Assembly: GCF_018802765.1 (NCBI RefSeq)
Contig: NZ_CP069163.1
Coordinates: forward strand, 1,116,001-1,180,000
Origin: Paludibacterium sp. B53371
GTDB taxonomy: Bacteria > Pseudomonadota > Gammaproteobacteria > Burkholderiales > Chromobacteriaceae
Reading direction: 5' to 3'
Length of the DNA: 64,000 nucleotides
Of the stretch, positions 20,548 to 28,917 are shown piece by piece. Under the pieces are notes generated by a model. That model had not been told where the DNA came from. It ran no database searches and worked only from the letters and a program-made list of their open reading frames with translations. Numbering within the stretch: position 1 is the stretch's first letter; the number at the start of each line of letters is the position of its first letter. Both the position numbers and the translations under genes were made by a program.

Positions 20548-20850
20548 ATGACTTTGACCAAAGCCGAGTTGGCTGACCTGTTGTTCGACAAGGTGGGCCT
20601 GAACAAGCGTGAGGCTAAGGACATGGTCGAAGCGTTTTTCGAAGAAATTCGCATCGCGCTCGAGTCCGGGGACAGCGTCAAGCTGTCTGGTTTCGGTAAT
20701 TTCCAGCTGCGCGACAAGCCGCAGCGTCCTGGACGCAACCCCAAGACCGGTGAGGAAATTCCCATCACCGCCCGTCGTGTGGTAACGTTCCATGCTAGCC
20801 AGAAACTCAAGGGAATGGTTGAAAAGCACCATGCCGACAAGCAAGGCTGA
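20548..20850 (+). CDS. ihfA: integration host factor alpha subunit
   Basis: 100 aa DNA-bending HU/IHF protein. It begins [24 protein letters not shown] and carries [17 protein letters not shown] and the DNA-inserting arm [24 protein letters not shown] is also a known cofactor of Mu transposition and repression, which is relevant to the prophage downstream. It overlaps the following MerR-type gene by 20 bp. Confidence 0.97.
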   Translation: MTLTKAELADLLFDKVGLNKREAKDMVEAFFEEIRIALESGDSVKLSGFGNFQLRDKPQRPGRNPKTGEEIPITARRVVTFHASQKLKGMVEKHHADKQG

Positions 20851-21184
20851 ATTGCCGCCGATCCCGGCCAAGCGTTACTTCACCATCGGTGAGGTCAGCG
20901 AACTGGCCGGCGTCAAGACCCACGTGCTGCGTTACTGGGAGCAGGAGTTTTCACAACTGCGCCAGGTCACCCGCCGTGGCAACCGCCGCTACTACCAGCA
21001 CCATGAGGTGCTGCTGGTGCGGCGCATTCGCGAACTGCTCTACGACGATGGCTTCACCATCCAGGGTGCGCGCCAGCGCCTTGGACAGGATGGCCAGGCA
21101 CGGACGCCGATTACGGCGCAGGACGTGCGCGCCGAGCTGCAGTCCATCCTCGATTTTTTGGATGCAGGGATTGGCAAAAGCTGA
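20831..21184 (+). CDS. MerR family transcriptional regulator downstream of ihfA
   Basis: 117 aa from ATG 20831, overlapping the ihfA stop; an in-frame start at 20792 would overlap more and is less likely. The N-terminal winged helix carries [26 protein letters not shown], the classic MerR DNA-binding signature, and [30 protein letters not shown]. The short C-terminal part has no effector domain or metal-binding Cys, so the signal is unknown. A MerR-like gene after ihfA followed by tRNA-Pro is a widely conserved arrangement. Confidence 0.9.
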   Translation: MPTSKAELPPIPAKRYFTIGEVSELAGVKTHVLRYWEQEFSQLRQVTRRGNRRYYQHHEVLLVRRIRELLYDDGFTIQGARQRLGQDGQARTPITAQDVRAELQSILDFLDAGIGKS

Positions 21185-21199
21185 TCCGGCCTCTATAAT
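21171..21199 (+). promoter_or_regulatory. sigma70 promoter of tRNA-Pro
   Basis: TTGGCA (21171) and a perfect TATAAT (21194) are separated by 17 bp and lie 15 bp upstream of the tRNA, overlapping the end of the MerR gene. Confidence 0.85.
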
Positions 21200-21214
21200 G
21201 CGTCCTTCTTGAGT

Positions 21215-21291
21215 CGGAGTGTGGCGCAGTCCGGTAGCGCACTTGCATGGGGTGCAAGGGGTCGAAGGTTCGAATCCTTTCACTCCGACCA
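21215..21291 (+). tRNA. tRNA-Pro (anticodon GGG)
   Basis: 77 nt with encoded CCA. Acceptor CGGAGTG/CACTCCG. Anticodon stem CTTGC/GCAAG encloses ATGGGGT, giving anticodon GGG. T loop TTCGAAT. It lies about 100 bp from the integrase remnant, consistent with a former integration site. Confidence 0.97.
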
Positions 21292-21318
21292 GTTCAAAGC
21301 CTTACGTAGCAAACATTT

Positions 21319-21344
21319 AAGCCCTGTTGCCGCAGGGCTTTTTT
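21319..21344 (+). terminator. terminator after tRNA-Pro
   Basis: AAGCCCTG and CAGGGCTT pair around a short loop and T6 follows. Confidence 0.9.
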
Positions 21345-21394
21345 GTTGTCTGAAAATCGACTGTGCGAGTTTTGTGCGACTACGGTTTTCTCGC

Positions 21395-21440
21395 TCATGC
21401 CGTTTTTCTCCGCAGGATGGTCGGCGATACCCGTTGCCGG
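21395..21440 (-). pseudogene. C-terminal tail of a tyrosine integrase, cut off by the prophage
   Basis: When the prophage and one GCCGG copy are removed, the minus-strand frame of the remnant at 59737-60013 continues here as QRVSPTILRRKTA and ends at TGA (21395-21397). This gives the original gene end about 100 bp from tRNA-Pro. It is only the last 15 or so codons. Confidence 0.7.
21436..21440. repeat. 5-bp target-site duplication GCCGG, left copy
   Basis: GCCGG directly precedes the prophage end TGTAACGCGG and is repeated exactly at 59737-59741. Five-bp duplications are characteristic of Mu-type transposition. Confidence 0.92.
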
Positions 21441-21457
21441 TGTAACGCGGCGCGCAC

Positions 21458-21488
21458 TTTGGCACCCGTTTGCGGACGTTTTGGCACC
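21458..21488. promoter_or_regulatory. transposase binding sites R1 and R2 at the phage right end
   Basis: TTTGGCACC occurs at 21458-21466 and 21480-21488, 22 bp apart (two helical turns), starting 17 bp from the end. The spacing matches R1-R2 of Mu. Confidence 0.75.
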
Positions 21489-21558
21489 GGGATCGTACGC
21501 TGAAACACCGAGTTTTGCGCTTTGATTGTCACTCTCGCTGCAGCCAGCCTGCTGCTGG

Positions 21559-22353
21559 TTAGAACAGCCCGCCGAGGGCATCAGGCTCCCAGTTGGTAAT
21601 CACCAGTTCCCGGCTGGTTTCAGGCGCGCCATGCGCATTGGCAGTGCTGTACTTAATATCCAGCCCCTCCATCCAGAAGCCATCAAACGCCGCTCGAATG
21701 TCAGGGTGATCGTTGATGCTGACCATCACCTTGCCTTTGCATATCCGCATCGCGGCCGCGAGCTGCTCGTATTGCTCGAACCCGAACGGGACGCCATAGC
21801 CTTCGGTCTGCCAGTAAGGTGGATCAGCGTAGAAAAAGGTATGCGAGCGGTCATAGCGCTTCATGCAGTCCTGCCAAGTCAGGTGCTCGACATATGTGCC
21901 GGCAAGCCGCAGATGAGCTGCACTGAGGTTTTCTTCAATGCGGCAAAGATTGATCGCAGGGCCGGTCGTCGCCGTGCCAAATGTCTGCCCGGTCACCTTC
22001 CCTGCGAAAGCATGGTGCTGTAGGTAGTAGAAACGCGCCGCACGCTGTATGTCAGTCAGAATTTCCGGCCTGGTCATCTGCTGCCATTTGAACACCTCTC
22101 GGCTGCTGATTGCCCATTTGAATTGGCGTACAAATTCCTCCATATGGCTCTGCACGACCCGGTAAAGGTTTACCAGTTCGCCGGACACATCATTCAGCAC
22201 CTCAACCGGGGCAGGAACATGGCGCAGGAAATACAGAGCAGCTCCTCCACAGAACAGCTCGACGTAGCATTCATGAGGGGGAAACAGCGGCAGCAACTTA
22301 TCAGCCAGGCGTCGCTTGCCACCCAGCCACGGGATGATAGGACTGGAGTCCAT
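21559..22353 (-). CDS. phage D12-class DNA adenine methyltransferase
   Basis: 264 aa from ATG 22353 (GGAG six bases upstream). It probably methylates adenine in phage DNA to evade restriction, the role that mom plays in Mu. PWLGGKRRLADKLL (AdoMet-binding FXGXK-like motif) is at the N-terminus, CYVELFCGGAALYF near residue 29, and the catalytic DPPY in FFYADPPYWQTEGYG near 175. It sits at the extreme right end of the phage and overlaps the com-like gene by 53 bp, suggesting translational coupling. Confidence 0.92.
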   Translation of the reverse strand: MDSSPIIPWLGGKRRLADKLLPLFPPHECYVELFCGGAALYFLRHVPAPVEVLNDVSGELVNLYRVVQSHMEEFVRQFKWAISSREVFKWQQMTRPEILTDIQRAARFYYLQHHAFAGKVTGQTFGTATTGPAINLCRIEENLSAAHLRLAGTYVEHLTWQDCMKRYDRSHTFFYADPPYWQTEGYGVPFGFEQYEQLAAAMRICKGKVMVSINDHPDIRAAFDGFWMEGLDIKYSTANAHGAPETSRELVITNWEPDALGGLF

Positions 22354-22510
22354 CACCTTCTCCTTGTCGTGGCGCTCCAGGGCGCTCGGATGGGAGGCTC
22401 TCGGCCTTCAGATGATTCATGGCCCGGCAACGCGGGCACTTGATCAGCAGTTCAAGGTATCGGCCAGAGGCCAGTTTTCGGCCACACTGGCCACAGCGAA
22501 TATCATTCAT
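22301..22510 (-). CDS. com: Com-like zinc-finger translational regulator
   Basis: 69 aa. Residues 1-35 hold MNDIRCGQCGRKL followed by IKCPRCRAMNHLKAE, the C-X2-C...C-X2-C finger of Mu Com. In Mu, Com binds the mom mRNA and opens its start region. Here the gene overlaps the start of a Dam-type methylase instead of mom, so it probably controls that gene. The C-terminal third is read in the overlap and is low in conserved features. Confidence 0.82.
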   Translation of the reverse strand: MNDIRCGQCGRKLASGRYLELLIKCPRCRAMNHLKAESLPSERPGAPRQGEGDGLQSYHPVAGWQATPG

Positions 22511-22511
22511 T

Positions 22512-22658
22512 TCTGCAAGCCCTTAACGGGTGACAATTAATCCGCTAGACTGGCCGCGCTTTCAGCGCTGAAGGCGGCAGCCTTGGGGTGACTTGCAGGT
22601 CTGTTCTGCGGGTCAGCTGGCCGGTTGAGTGCTCTAACACCCAGCCGGTCGCTGTCTT
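22512..22658 (-). promoter_or_regulatory. structured non-coding stretch upstream of com
   Basis: 147 bp without a credible gene. It holds a 12-bp hairpin with one mismatch (22620-22631 with 22638-22649, arms GCCGGTTGAGTG and CACCCAGCCGGT) and the perfect palindrome TTCAGCGCTGAA (22561-22572). It could terminate the tail transcript, carry the com-dam promoter, or be a regulatory RNA. I could not match it to a known ribozyme core. Confidence 0.45.
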
Positions 22659-23048
22659 CTATCTGAGGGTTTCAAGTTCCTTACGCAGCACCACAGCCTC
22701 GACATCCAGCTTTTTGAGCTTATCCTCGTCTTCACTTGTCGCCGAACCTGCGATATGCGCACGCAGCGGCCGCACCGACTCGGCGTCGATCTGATCCAAG
22801 CGCACTCGAATCTCGGCAGCGCGTGCACGCTTGGTGCGCCGGTCCGACGCATCGGTTGCAAGATGCCGCTCGATGACCTGGATAATCTTGGTTTCATCGG
22901 TGCCCGGAGTAGGAAACAGCATCAAGCAGGTTCCGGCCGTTGACAGTCCATAGCTGCTGCCACAGGCAGAAGCCAACTCATCGGCCAGCACCTCAGGGTC
23001 ATAGCTCGGAAGGATGCCAGATGGCAACGGCGTGATTACATAGTTCAT
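22659..23048 (-). CDS. tail fibre accessory/assembly protein
   Basis: 129 aa. It directly follows the tail fibre gene (1-bp gap), the place of fibre chaperones or attachment proteins in Mu-like phages. The N-terminus MNYVITPLPSGILPSYDPEVLADELASAC is followed by a Cys/Gly-containing stretch. The C-terminal 60 residues are charged and helical (probable coiled coil). The function rests on position only. Confidence 0.55.
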   Translation of the reverse strand: MNYVITPLPSGILPSYDPEVLADELASACGSSYGLSTAGTCLMLFPTPGTDETKIIQVIERHLATDASDRRTKRARAAEIRVRLDQIDAESVRPLRAHIAGSATSEDEDKLKKLDVEAVVLRKELETLR

Positions 23049-23049
23049 A

Positions 23050-25599
23050 TCAGCTCCTCGAATCCATGGTCAGGTGACGCTGCACCTGCAGGCTGGTACT
23101 GGTGCCAGCGCCAACCGCCCATCGAACATCAACACGATGCAGACCGAGAGTTGTGCGGAATACCCCTTTAGCGAATACCGGCGACCAGTTACCAAGATTG
23201 GTATTGAAATATGTTGATGGGCCGCTGATACCGTCCAGCATTACCGTTGAGTTGGTCTGATTGCCCTGGCCGCTGTTGGTCTGCACATCACGAAAGTCAA
23301 CGTCAAAGCTAGAGCCGATGACAAATGATTCCATGTCCATCAGCAACACAGGGCTCGTACTTGCCGTCGTTGGAGAGATGGCAACACCTCGGCGAAAATC
23401 TCTGAATACGCCTGCATCTCTTCCGTCGATATAGCCATGGTTGAGACCACACAGTTTGCGGACACTTCTCGGCGAGCCATCACCAGCCAATCCAGGCAGT
23501 ATGGAAGACTGATCGCCCGACCAGTAGGCGAATTCCGACAACGTGGCCCCCTGGGCGGCAGCAGGAAGCAATGGCCCAGAAGAGCAGATTCTTAGATAGC
23601 GCGTGACAACGTCGCCATTGGTACCTGCCTGCGTCGTTGTATCGCCGAAAATGATCTGGTTTGCCGCCGACGCCGCCGTCATCTGCCCGGTGCCGTCGAT
23701 AACCAAGCGATTATTCAGCAGGACGTAGTAGTCGCTACCTCGTCCGACCAGCGCGAGCGTATTGTCTTGGTGCATATCACACTGGATATACACGCGGGTA
23801 CCAGAGCCGTTATCGACGCTGAAAAAGTATTCCTGCAGATCGAGGGAGATGGTCTTTGCCCCATCCGAGACGGAAATCTGGCCCACACCACGAATGGCCG
23901 AGTTGTCTCCGATAGCGACGTGGCCGCGCCAAACGACAGCCCAGCCCGTGGCGTTAGTCAGTCCTGCGTTTTGTCGGGTGTAGTAGCCGGTATCGCCAGA
24001 GCCATAGCCGCCGCGATTTTGGTACAAGCTTCCGCCCGACACGCTGACCGCATTTGCCTCTGATGCCGACCCCGCCCATGTCCAGCCAACAGCACTCGGA
24101 AGTGCTGCGAACGAATGCAGCGATGCGGCGTCCCAGGCCGGCACCAGCGGCAAGCCGCCACCGAGCCAACTGGTAGCCTGATCGCGCCAGCCTTCAGACA
24201 TGCTAAAGGTCTGCGCAGTCAGGGGTTGTCCTACCGTCACCCCATCGACGTACAGCCGTAGATAGTCCGCACCATCGCCGACACAGCGGTAGCTGACTGC
24301 CACGTCATGTGCGCCGGCGGCAATGCTGGCGGTTCCGGTCACGTTGGCCGAAGTGCGGTCGGCACGGTACAGCGTCACCGTCGGATAGCCTTGGGCGGAG
24401 GTGCCCAGTACCAGGCGGTCATGATCTATTCCAGCGCCAACGTCATAGAGCGTGCCGTTTACCTGCACTGCGCCGCGATAGAGAATCGTACCGCTTTTAC
24501 CATCGAAGTAGCCGCGCGCCGGCTGGCAAAGCAACTTCGACTGGTTGACTGGGGTTCCTTGGGTAAAGGTCAGCTTTTGGTCGAACATCCCGCCTGCAGT
24601 CAGGAATCGCTTGATGTTTGGGAGCATGAAGCAGGCGCATGCGGTCGCAGCTAGGCCATTGGTCGTGAATACACCATTGTTCTTACGCGTCGCTACCCCG
24701 AACGGGTAACGCGATGCATTCGTTGCCTTGACGCAAGGGCAATTCGAACCATTGATGGCCCCTGAGCGCGAGAGCACAAATTGATATTTCGTCCCCGCGC
24801 CCAACTCGATAGGGGCATTAAATGTAAACAGATACCACTCTCCGACATTGTTGCTGGTGAGCAGCTTGCACGGAATCGACTGAGACGTCGCTAACAATGC
24901 GCCAGGAATCCCGTTGTTGTCGGAGTAGATCGAGAGGGTCACGCTGTCCGTCGGGTTCCCCGCTTTGTACAGCTTGAAGAACACCTTGTCGTAGCTGCCG
25001 GTCTCGCTCAGCACCACCGGCTGGGCATAGTCGCCGCACACAACGTCAGAGCCGATCGCATGCGCGGCATCATCCTGCACATTGCCCGTTGCCGCATCGA
25101 AACGGTATAGCTGTCCGGTAGTGCTATCGATCAGCTCCATGCCAGCCTGTGCACCGCCCCACTGCTGATTGAACCAACCTGGGAGCCAGCCGGCTCGGTA
25201 GACATCTCGCCAGCCGCCATCGTTCGATGGTGCCAACAGGCTGGTCGGGGCGGCACAACTACCGATACCAGATAGCGCAGCCTGCATTTGCTGCATCTGA
25301 ACAGCATCTGTTGGCTTCGTCGCCTGACCAACAGTGAATGCCGTCTGGACACCTGCCGCATCGGCTTTCTTGCCGAGCATTTTGCCAAAGGCTTTAAGTA
25401 ACTGATCGGCCTTTTCCGAGTCAGGGGCAATCTCATTGGCAGCCAACACCGACAGAATCTCGGCCTGGACAGACCTTGTTGAGTCCTGGACTGCGTTTAA
25501 CCACTTGGCGGTAACGATGGTGCCTGCCTCGCCACTTGCCGGGTTCCCGTCATGAAAGGCACCATCGGGAGAGTCAATCTTATCAATCAAGTCGCGCAC
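23050..25599 (-). CDS. phage tail fibre (receptor-binding) protein
   Basis: 849 aa. N-terminus MRDLIDKIDSPDGAFHDGNPASGEAGTIV and KWLNAVQDSTRSVQAEI is the virion-attachment part seen in many Mu-like and P2-like fibres. After about residue 110 the sequence becomes Gly/Ser/Thr-rich with beta-type repeats. Two stretches (about 400-500 and 560-680) look like lectin-type jelly-roll domains, as in proteins that bind surface sugars. It would decide host range. Some stretches appear lower in GC than neighbouring tail genes, as expected for a fast-changing receptor binder. Confidence 0.85.
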   Translation of the reverse strand: MRDLIDKIDSPDGAFHDGNPASGEAGTIVTAKWLNAVQDSTRSVQAEILSVLAANEIAPDSEKADQLLKAFGKMLGKKADAAGVQTAFTVGQATKPTDAVQMQQMQAALSGIGSCAAPTSLLAPSNDGGWRDVYRAGWLPGWFNQQWGGAQAGMELIDSTTGQLYRFDAATGNVQDDAAHAIGSDVVCGDYAQPVVLSETGSYDKVFFKLYKAGNPTDSVTLSIYSDNNGIPGALLATSQSIPCKLLTSNNVGEWYLFTFNAPIELGAGTKYQFVLSRSGAINGSNCPCVKATNASRYPFGVATRKNNGVFTTNGLAATACACFMLPNIKRFLTAGGMFDQKLTFTQGTPVNQSKLLCQPARGYFDGKSGTILYRGAVQVNGTLYDVGAGIDHDRLVLGTSAQGYPTVTLYRADRTSANVTGTASIAAGAHDVAVSYRCVGDGADYLRLYVDGVTVGQPLTAQTFSMSEGWRDQATSWLGGGLPLVPAWDAASLHSFAALPSAVGWTWAGSASEANAVSVSGGSLYQNRGGYGSGDTGYYTRQNAGLTNATGWAVVWRGHVAIGDNSAIRGVGQISVSDGAKTISLDLQEYFFSVDNGSGTRVYIQCDMHQDNTLALVGRGSDYYVLLNNRLVIDGTGQMTAASAANQIIFGDTTTQAGTNGDVVTRYLRICSSGPLLPAAAQGATLSEFAYWSGDQSSILPGLAGDGSPRSVRKLCGLNHGYIDGRDAGVFRDFRRGVAISPTTASTSPVLLMDMESFVIGSSFDVDFRDVQTNSGQGNQTNSTVMLDGISGPSTYFNTNLGNWSPVFAKGVFRTTLGLHRVDVRWAVGAGTSTSLQVQRHLTMDSRS

Positions 25600-25601
25600 G
25601 G

Positions 25602-26171
25602 CTAGGTCTCCTGATACGCAAAGTACACAAAAGTGAAAGCGGGCTTGAGGTCGTCAAACAATGCTTCGATCACTGGATCTCCGAACGTAATGAGTCGCTC
25701 ACCGGAGGCGGATTGGCCGGCCCGGAAGTTGTATGCCCGCAGACTTCCGGAGTGCACCACGACCTGCCAAACCCAGATAATGTCGGGAACCCACAGGGTG
25801 TCTCCCGCTCGACTCAAGCCGGCTCGAAACGGCTGCGGCTCATTGATCGTGATGCGGTAACCCAGCCCATGGGCGAGCCGGATGAAGTACGGGATCGACA
25901 GCCCGCCGGTTTCCGCCAGCTTGGCCAGCACGGTCTGCAGGCGTTGTTGGTAGGTGGCACCAGCGGACGGGACCACGCCGCAGACCCGCTCCCAGTCTGG
26001 AATCAACTGCTCAGCAAAGAACGGGGTGATGGCCCCCTTTACGCGGCCGGCACTGGCGAGTGCGCCATCAAGAGATTTACCTTCGGCGGCCAGCTCTGCC
26101 TGCAGGCCCGGTTCGGATGGGGCATAGCTGACAGGAGGCAACAATAGCGCCAGCAGAGAGTGGTGACTCAT
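25602..26171 (-). CDS. tail protein, Mu gp48 type (DUF2313)
   Basis: 189 aa from ATG 26171, overlapping the gp47 stop as ATGA. Contains LLPPVSYAPSEPGLQAELAAEGKSLDG, LIPDWERVCGV and TYQQRLQTVLAKLAETGGLSIPYFIRLAHGLGY, the DUF2313/YmfQ pattern. It connects the baseplate rim to the fibres in contractile phage tails. Confidence 0.85.
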   Translation of the reverse strand: MSHHSLLALLLPPVSYAPSEPGLQAELAAEGKSLDGALASAGRVKGAITPFFAEQLIPDWERVCGVVPSAGATYQQRLQTVLAKLAETGGLSIPYFIRLAHGLGYRITINEPQPFRAGLSRAGDTLWVPDIIWVWQVVVHSGSLRAYNFRAGQSASGERLITFGDPVIEALFDDLKPAFTFVYFAYQET

Positions 26172-27232
26172 GCCATCGGCCTCACCCGGACCGCCCCGAG
26201 TCGTACCCATTCGATCCGGGTCGCATCGACCACCGGAACGACATTGCCGGCAGGCAAGGTCACAACCCGGTCCGTCACCCCGGCAATATTGGAGACAATG
26301 GCTTCGATACGGCTTTTGATGGCGGTTTCTGCCGGCGCGATCTGGCCATCGTATTGGCGTAGCGCCTCCTCGATCTTCGATTCAGCGGCTGCGAGCGACA
26401 GGCCCGACAGTTGCACCGCGATGTCCGCGTCGTAGACCCGTTGAGTCGGGGCCAGCGCCATGGTGTTCTTGGCGGTGACGGGCCGTTGATCGTCGATGTG
26501 TGACTGGACTGCGGCAACGGTTTCAGCCGATGGCATGCCGCCTGCCGAGGTCAGCACAACGTCGACCGTGCCCAGGCCCCGGCGCAACGGATACACGTAG
26601 GCGGCAGTGACGCCCGGCACTTCCATCGCCCAGCGGCGGAAGTCGTACTTGTTCCCGCCAGCAGGTGGACGTCGAATCAGCTCAAGCAGGCGGGCCAGCA
26701 GCTCGCTATCGGACTCGTCATCGACCCCGCCGGTCATGGTGACGATGATCGCCTGGCTGGAAATGCCGGAAGGTGCTGCGGTTAGCTCGACAACGCTATC
26801 CGTTACAATGTTTCCCACCGTTCCGACCGTGCTGGCTGCTGCAGTTACGGTGGCGTGGCCAGTCGCATCCATTACGCCAGACTGGGTGGTGACATAGGAC
26901 TGGTCGCCGCGCTTTGCCGCCAACCCAGCAGCGAAAGCCATCCCCGGCGTCCCCGTCATGCGGATCGACCCTTTGGCCGCTACGGCCGCCTTGCGCGACA
27001 GCCCCCGCAAGCGTGCGTGCAGCTCCAGATACTCGCGGTCAGCTGTATCGGGGAAAATCTGGCGGACGATCCATGCCTGGTGCTCGTACAAACCCTCAAC
27101 GGCACTGGCTACCGAGGTAGCGCGAATGAAGTAATCACTATCCGGGCCGACATCGGCATCCGGCAGTTGATTCTTCAAGTCACGCAGCAGGGCGTCGCGG
27201 ATGGCAGAGAAGGATGGGATGGCAAATGGCAT
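26168..27232 (-). CDS. baseplate assembly protein J (Mu gp47)
   Basis: 354 aa. Contains LKNQLPDADVGPDSDYFIRATSVASAVEGLYEHQ split over the first 60 residues, RQIFPDTADREYLELHARLRGL, and the repeated VTAAYVYPLRRGLGTVDVVLTS strand typical of baseplate J. Forms the wedge of the contractile tail baseplate with gp46 and gp48. Confidence 0.92.
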   Translation of the reverse strand: MPFAIPSFSAIRDALLRDLKNQLPDADVGPDSDYFIRATSVASAVEGLYEHQAWIVRQIFPDTADREYLELHARLRGLSRKAAVAAKGSIRMTGTPGMAFAAGLAAKRGDQSYVTTQSGVMDATGHATVTAAASTVGTVGNIVTDSVVELTAAPSGISSQAIIVTMTGGVDDESDSELLARLLELIRRPPAGGNKYDFRRWAMEVPGVTAAYVYPLRRGLGTVDVVLTSAGGMPSAETVAAVQSHIDDQRPVTAKNTMALAPTQRVYDADIAVQLSGLSLAAAESKIEEALRQYDGQIAPAETAIKSRIEAIVSNIAGVTDRVVTLPAGNVVPVVDATRIEWVRLGAVRVRPMA

Positions 27233-27582
27233 CAGGCAACCCTCACCGGATGCTTGAAGCGCTCAACACGGCCGCTGGCATCTTCCACTACAACATGCAG
27301 CAGCAACCAGCCGGGGCGCACGCGCGTTGCCGTGACTTCTATGCTATTGGCACGGCTATCATCGACCAGCGGCGCCAGGGCCTGCTCGGCGTACTGCCGT
27401 GCCAGTACGTAGACTCGGCTCACATTCTTCTCGCGCTGCAGCTCGTGCAGGCGAGACCCCAGCGTCGGGTCTGCCCAGTAGCTGCCCAACGGGGTGGACA
27501 GGCGCAGGTAGACCGCATTGGCCAGAGTGTTGGTGCGGGAACCGGCATAGTCGCCGGTTTGCGGGTTGATTAAAGCGTCCAT
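27232..27582 (-). CDS. baseplate protein, Mu gp46 (GpW/gp25-like)
   Basis: 116 aa. Contains GDYAGSRTNTLANAVYLRLSTPLGSYWADPTLG, then a charged helix and RPGWLLLHVVVE. Size and position between the spike gene and gp47 match the gp46 wedge protein. It overlaps the next gene by one base. Confidence 0.85.
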   Translation of the reverse strand: MDALINPQTGDYAGSRTNTLANAVYLRLSTPLGSYWADPTLGSRLHELQREKNVSRVYVLARQYAEQALAPLVDDSRANSIEVTATRVRPGWLLLHVVVEDASGRVERFKHPVRVA

Positions 27583-27637
27583 GCCCCGATTGTCGGGGCA
27601 TGGCGATATCTACGGAATCATGAACAACTTCAGTGAG

Positions 27638-28186
27638 CTAGCGATTCTCTGGATGAATACGCTCTGCGACAATTTGACGGATATGCTCTGCCGATAGCGG
27701 ATATAGCGGCTCACCTAACTCTTTCCATTTGCGAAGCATACGAGCATACAGCTCATATGTTGGGCAATGTGAATTCAGCGCATTCCTTTTCAGGGTCGAG
27801 GAGAAGCGTCCTGCTTTCGCTAGGGCCTCTGCAAAGAGAAGCATTTCTGTTTCGTTATTCCCGTCGAATCCGTGAAACGTTACATCGTGCTCATCAATAT
27901 CTTGTCGCTCCGACTCAGGAAGGTTTTGATAGCTGGACTTGAGGGTCGAGAGTAGTTCTAGAGTTTCGAGAACATGTTGCTCGATCCCCTCACTCAATTT
28001 GTCGGAGAGAACGCTATTTAGAAAACCATCATACAAAAACGCATGTCCGTCACGAAGCTGCTCCGCCGTCTGCTCATACTCCTCTGCATCAGGCCCTCCA
28101 TCCATCTTTTCGAGCTTCGACAAGATTTCATATTGATTGGCAAGAATTAAGCGCTCAACATCAGTTAAGACCAGTTTCTTTCGCAT
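27638..28186 (-). CDS. YfbU family protein carried as cargo in the tail operon
   Basis: 182 aa from ATG 28186; a longer start at 28204 lacks a ribosome site. It resembles E. coli YfbU over its whole length: LVLTDVERLILANQYEILSKLE, the DEHDVTFHGFDGNNETEM segment, AGRFSSTLKRNALNSHCPTYELYARMLRKW, and SAEHIRQIVAERI. YfbU has no firm molecular role. It is not part of the Mu tail plan. It appears AT-richer than its neighbours and has its own promoter-like sequence upstream, so it is probably a moron expressed in the lysogen, perhaps altering host fitness or phage resistance. Confidence 0.82.
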   Translation of the reverse strand: MRKKLVLTDVERLILANQYEILSKLEKMDGGPDAEEYEQTAEQLRDGHAFLYDGFLNSVLSDKLSEGIEQHVLETLELLSTLKSSYQNLPESERQDIDEHDVTFHGFDGNNETEMLLFAEALAKAGRFSSTLKRNALNSHCPTYELYARMLRKWKELGEPLYPLSAEHIRQIVAERIHPENR

Positions 28187-28217
28187 TTTGTCTCTATCCA
28201 ACATGATTAGAAACAAA

Positions 28218-28247
28218 ATTAAACGTATGAAATCTGCTTGGCGTCAA
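28218..28247 (-). promoter_or_regulatory. sigma70-like promoter of the YfbU cargo gene
   Basis: On the minus strand TTGACG (28247-28242) and TTTAAT (28223-28218) are 18 bp apart, directly upstream of the cargo start and downstream of the spike gene stop. Confidence 0.55.
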
Positions 28248-28269
28248 GCCTTGCTTTCTCCTTAAACGG

Positions 28270-28917
28270 CTATACGGGTTCATCGGTGACCCCGCCAGAA
28301 TCTCCTGGGTGCTTGTGGTGCACCAGGCTCTTGCCGCTCGCCACCACATCGCCATCCGTAGAGATACCTCCACCAGTCTGCCGCACATCGCCACTGAAGC
28401 TCGCGCCGTCACCACCGCTGACAGCCAGGCCGCCCTGACCAGTGATCTGTCCCTTTGCCGTGACCGCAGTGCTGGCCGTCAGCATCGGCGTATTGAAATC
28501 GGCTTTATCGCTGGCGTTGACTTCCCACGTCTTGCAGTTGACTTTAAACTCGTCGCAGTCGGTCTCGATCAGTCGACCGCGCTTGAGTACGATCTTTGCC
28601 CCCTCATCGGTGTAGAGCGCAACCTCGCCAGGTGCGAGCGCCTTGAGCCGATAGCTGCCATGCTCGGTGGCGATGACGATGCCGTGGCTGGTCTTGCCAC
28701 CCACAGGCAGAATGACGGCCATCGATCCGGGTAGCGGGTTGCTGGTGAAGCCGTAGTCCTGGAACAGTTCAAGATCCTGCAGCGGCTCACCGGCAAGGCC
28801 ATCGCCCTTCACCAGTTGCACAGACGTCCCGCTATTGACCAAGGTCAGTACGCCACGAAATGCCTGACGCACGCCAGCCATGGCGCGGCGAATGCGTTTG
28901 TCCACGTCAGCCCACAT
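28270..28917 (-). CDS. baseplate spike protein (Mu gp45/V type)
   Basis: 215 aa from ATG 28917 with GGAGG upstream. The N-terminal OB-fold-like part (LQLVKG-type strands, GSMAVILPVGG) is followed by a beta-helical stem (GDGASFSGDVRQTGGGISTDGDV). The tip ends in VHHKHPGDSGGV; the HxH pair matches the metal-binding apex of the membrane-piercing Mu spike. Confidence 0.9.
   Translation of the reverse strand: MWADVDKRIRRAMAGVRQAFRGVLTLVNSGTSVQLVKGDGLAGEPLQDLELFQDYGFTSNPLPGSMAVILPVGGKTSHGIVIATEHGSYRLKALAPGEVALYTDEGAKIVLKRGRLIETDCDEFKVNCKTWEVNASDKADFNTPMLTASTAVTAKGQITGQGGLAVSGGDGASFSGDVRQTGGGISTDGDVVASGKSLVHHKHPGDSGGVTDEPV

Noticed and set aside
21215..21291. Site-specific integration of the phage into tRNA-Pro
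   Set aside because: The tRNA is intact and no tRNA 3'-end repeat is seen at the other side. The 5-bp duplication and the end sequences show transposition; the integrase piece belongs to an older element.
22512..22658. Hammerhead-type ribozyme in the com leader
   Set aside because: The stems are suggestive but neither strand has the CTGATGA core with a matching GAAA segment.
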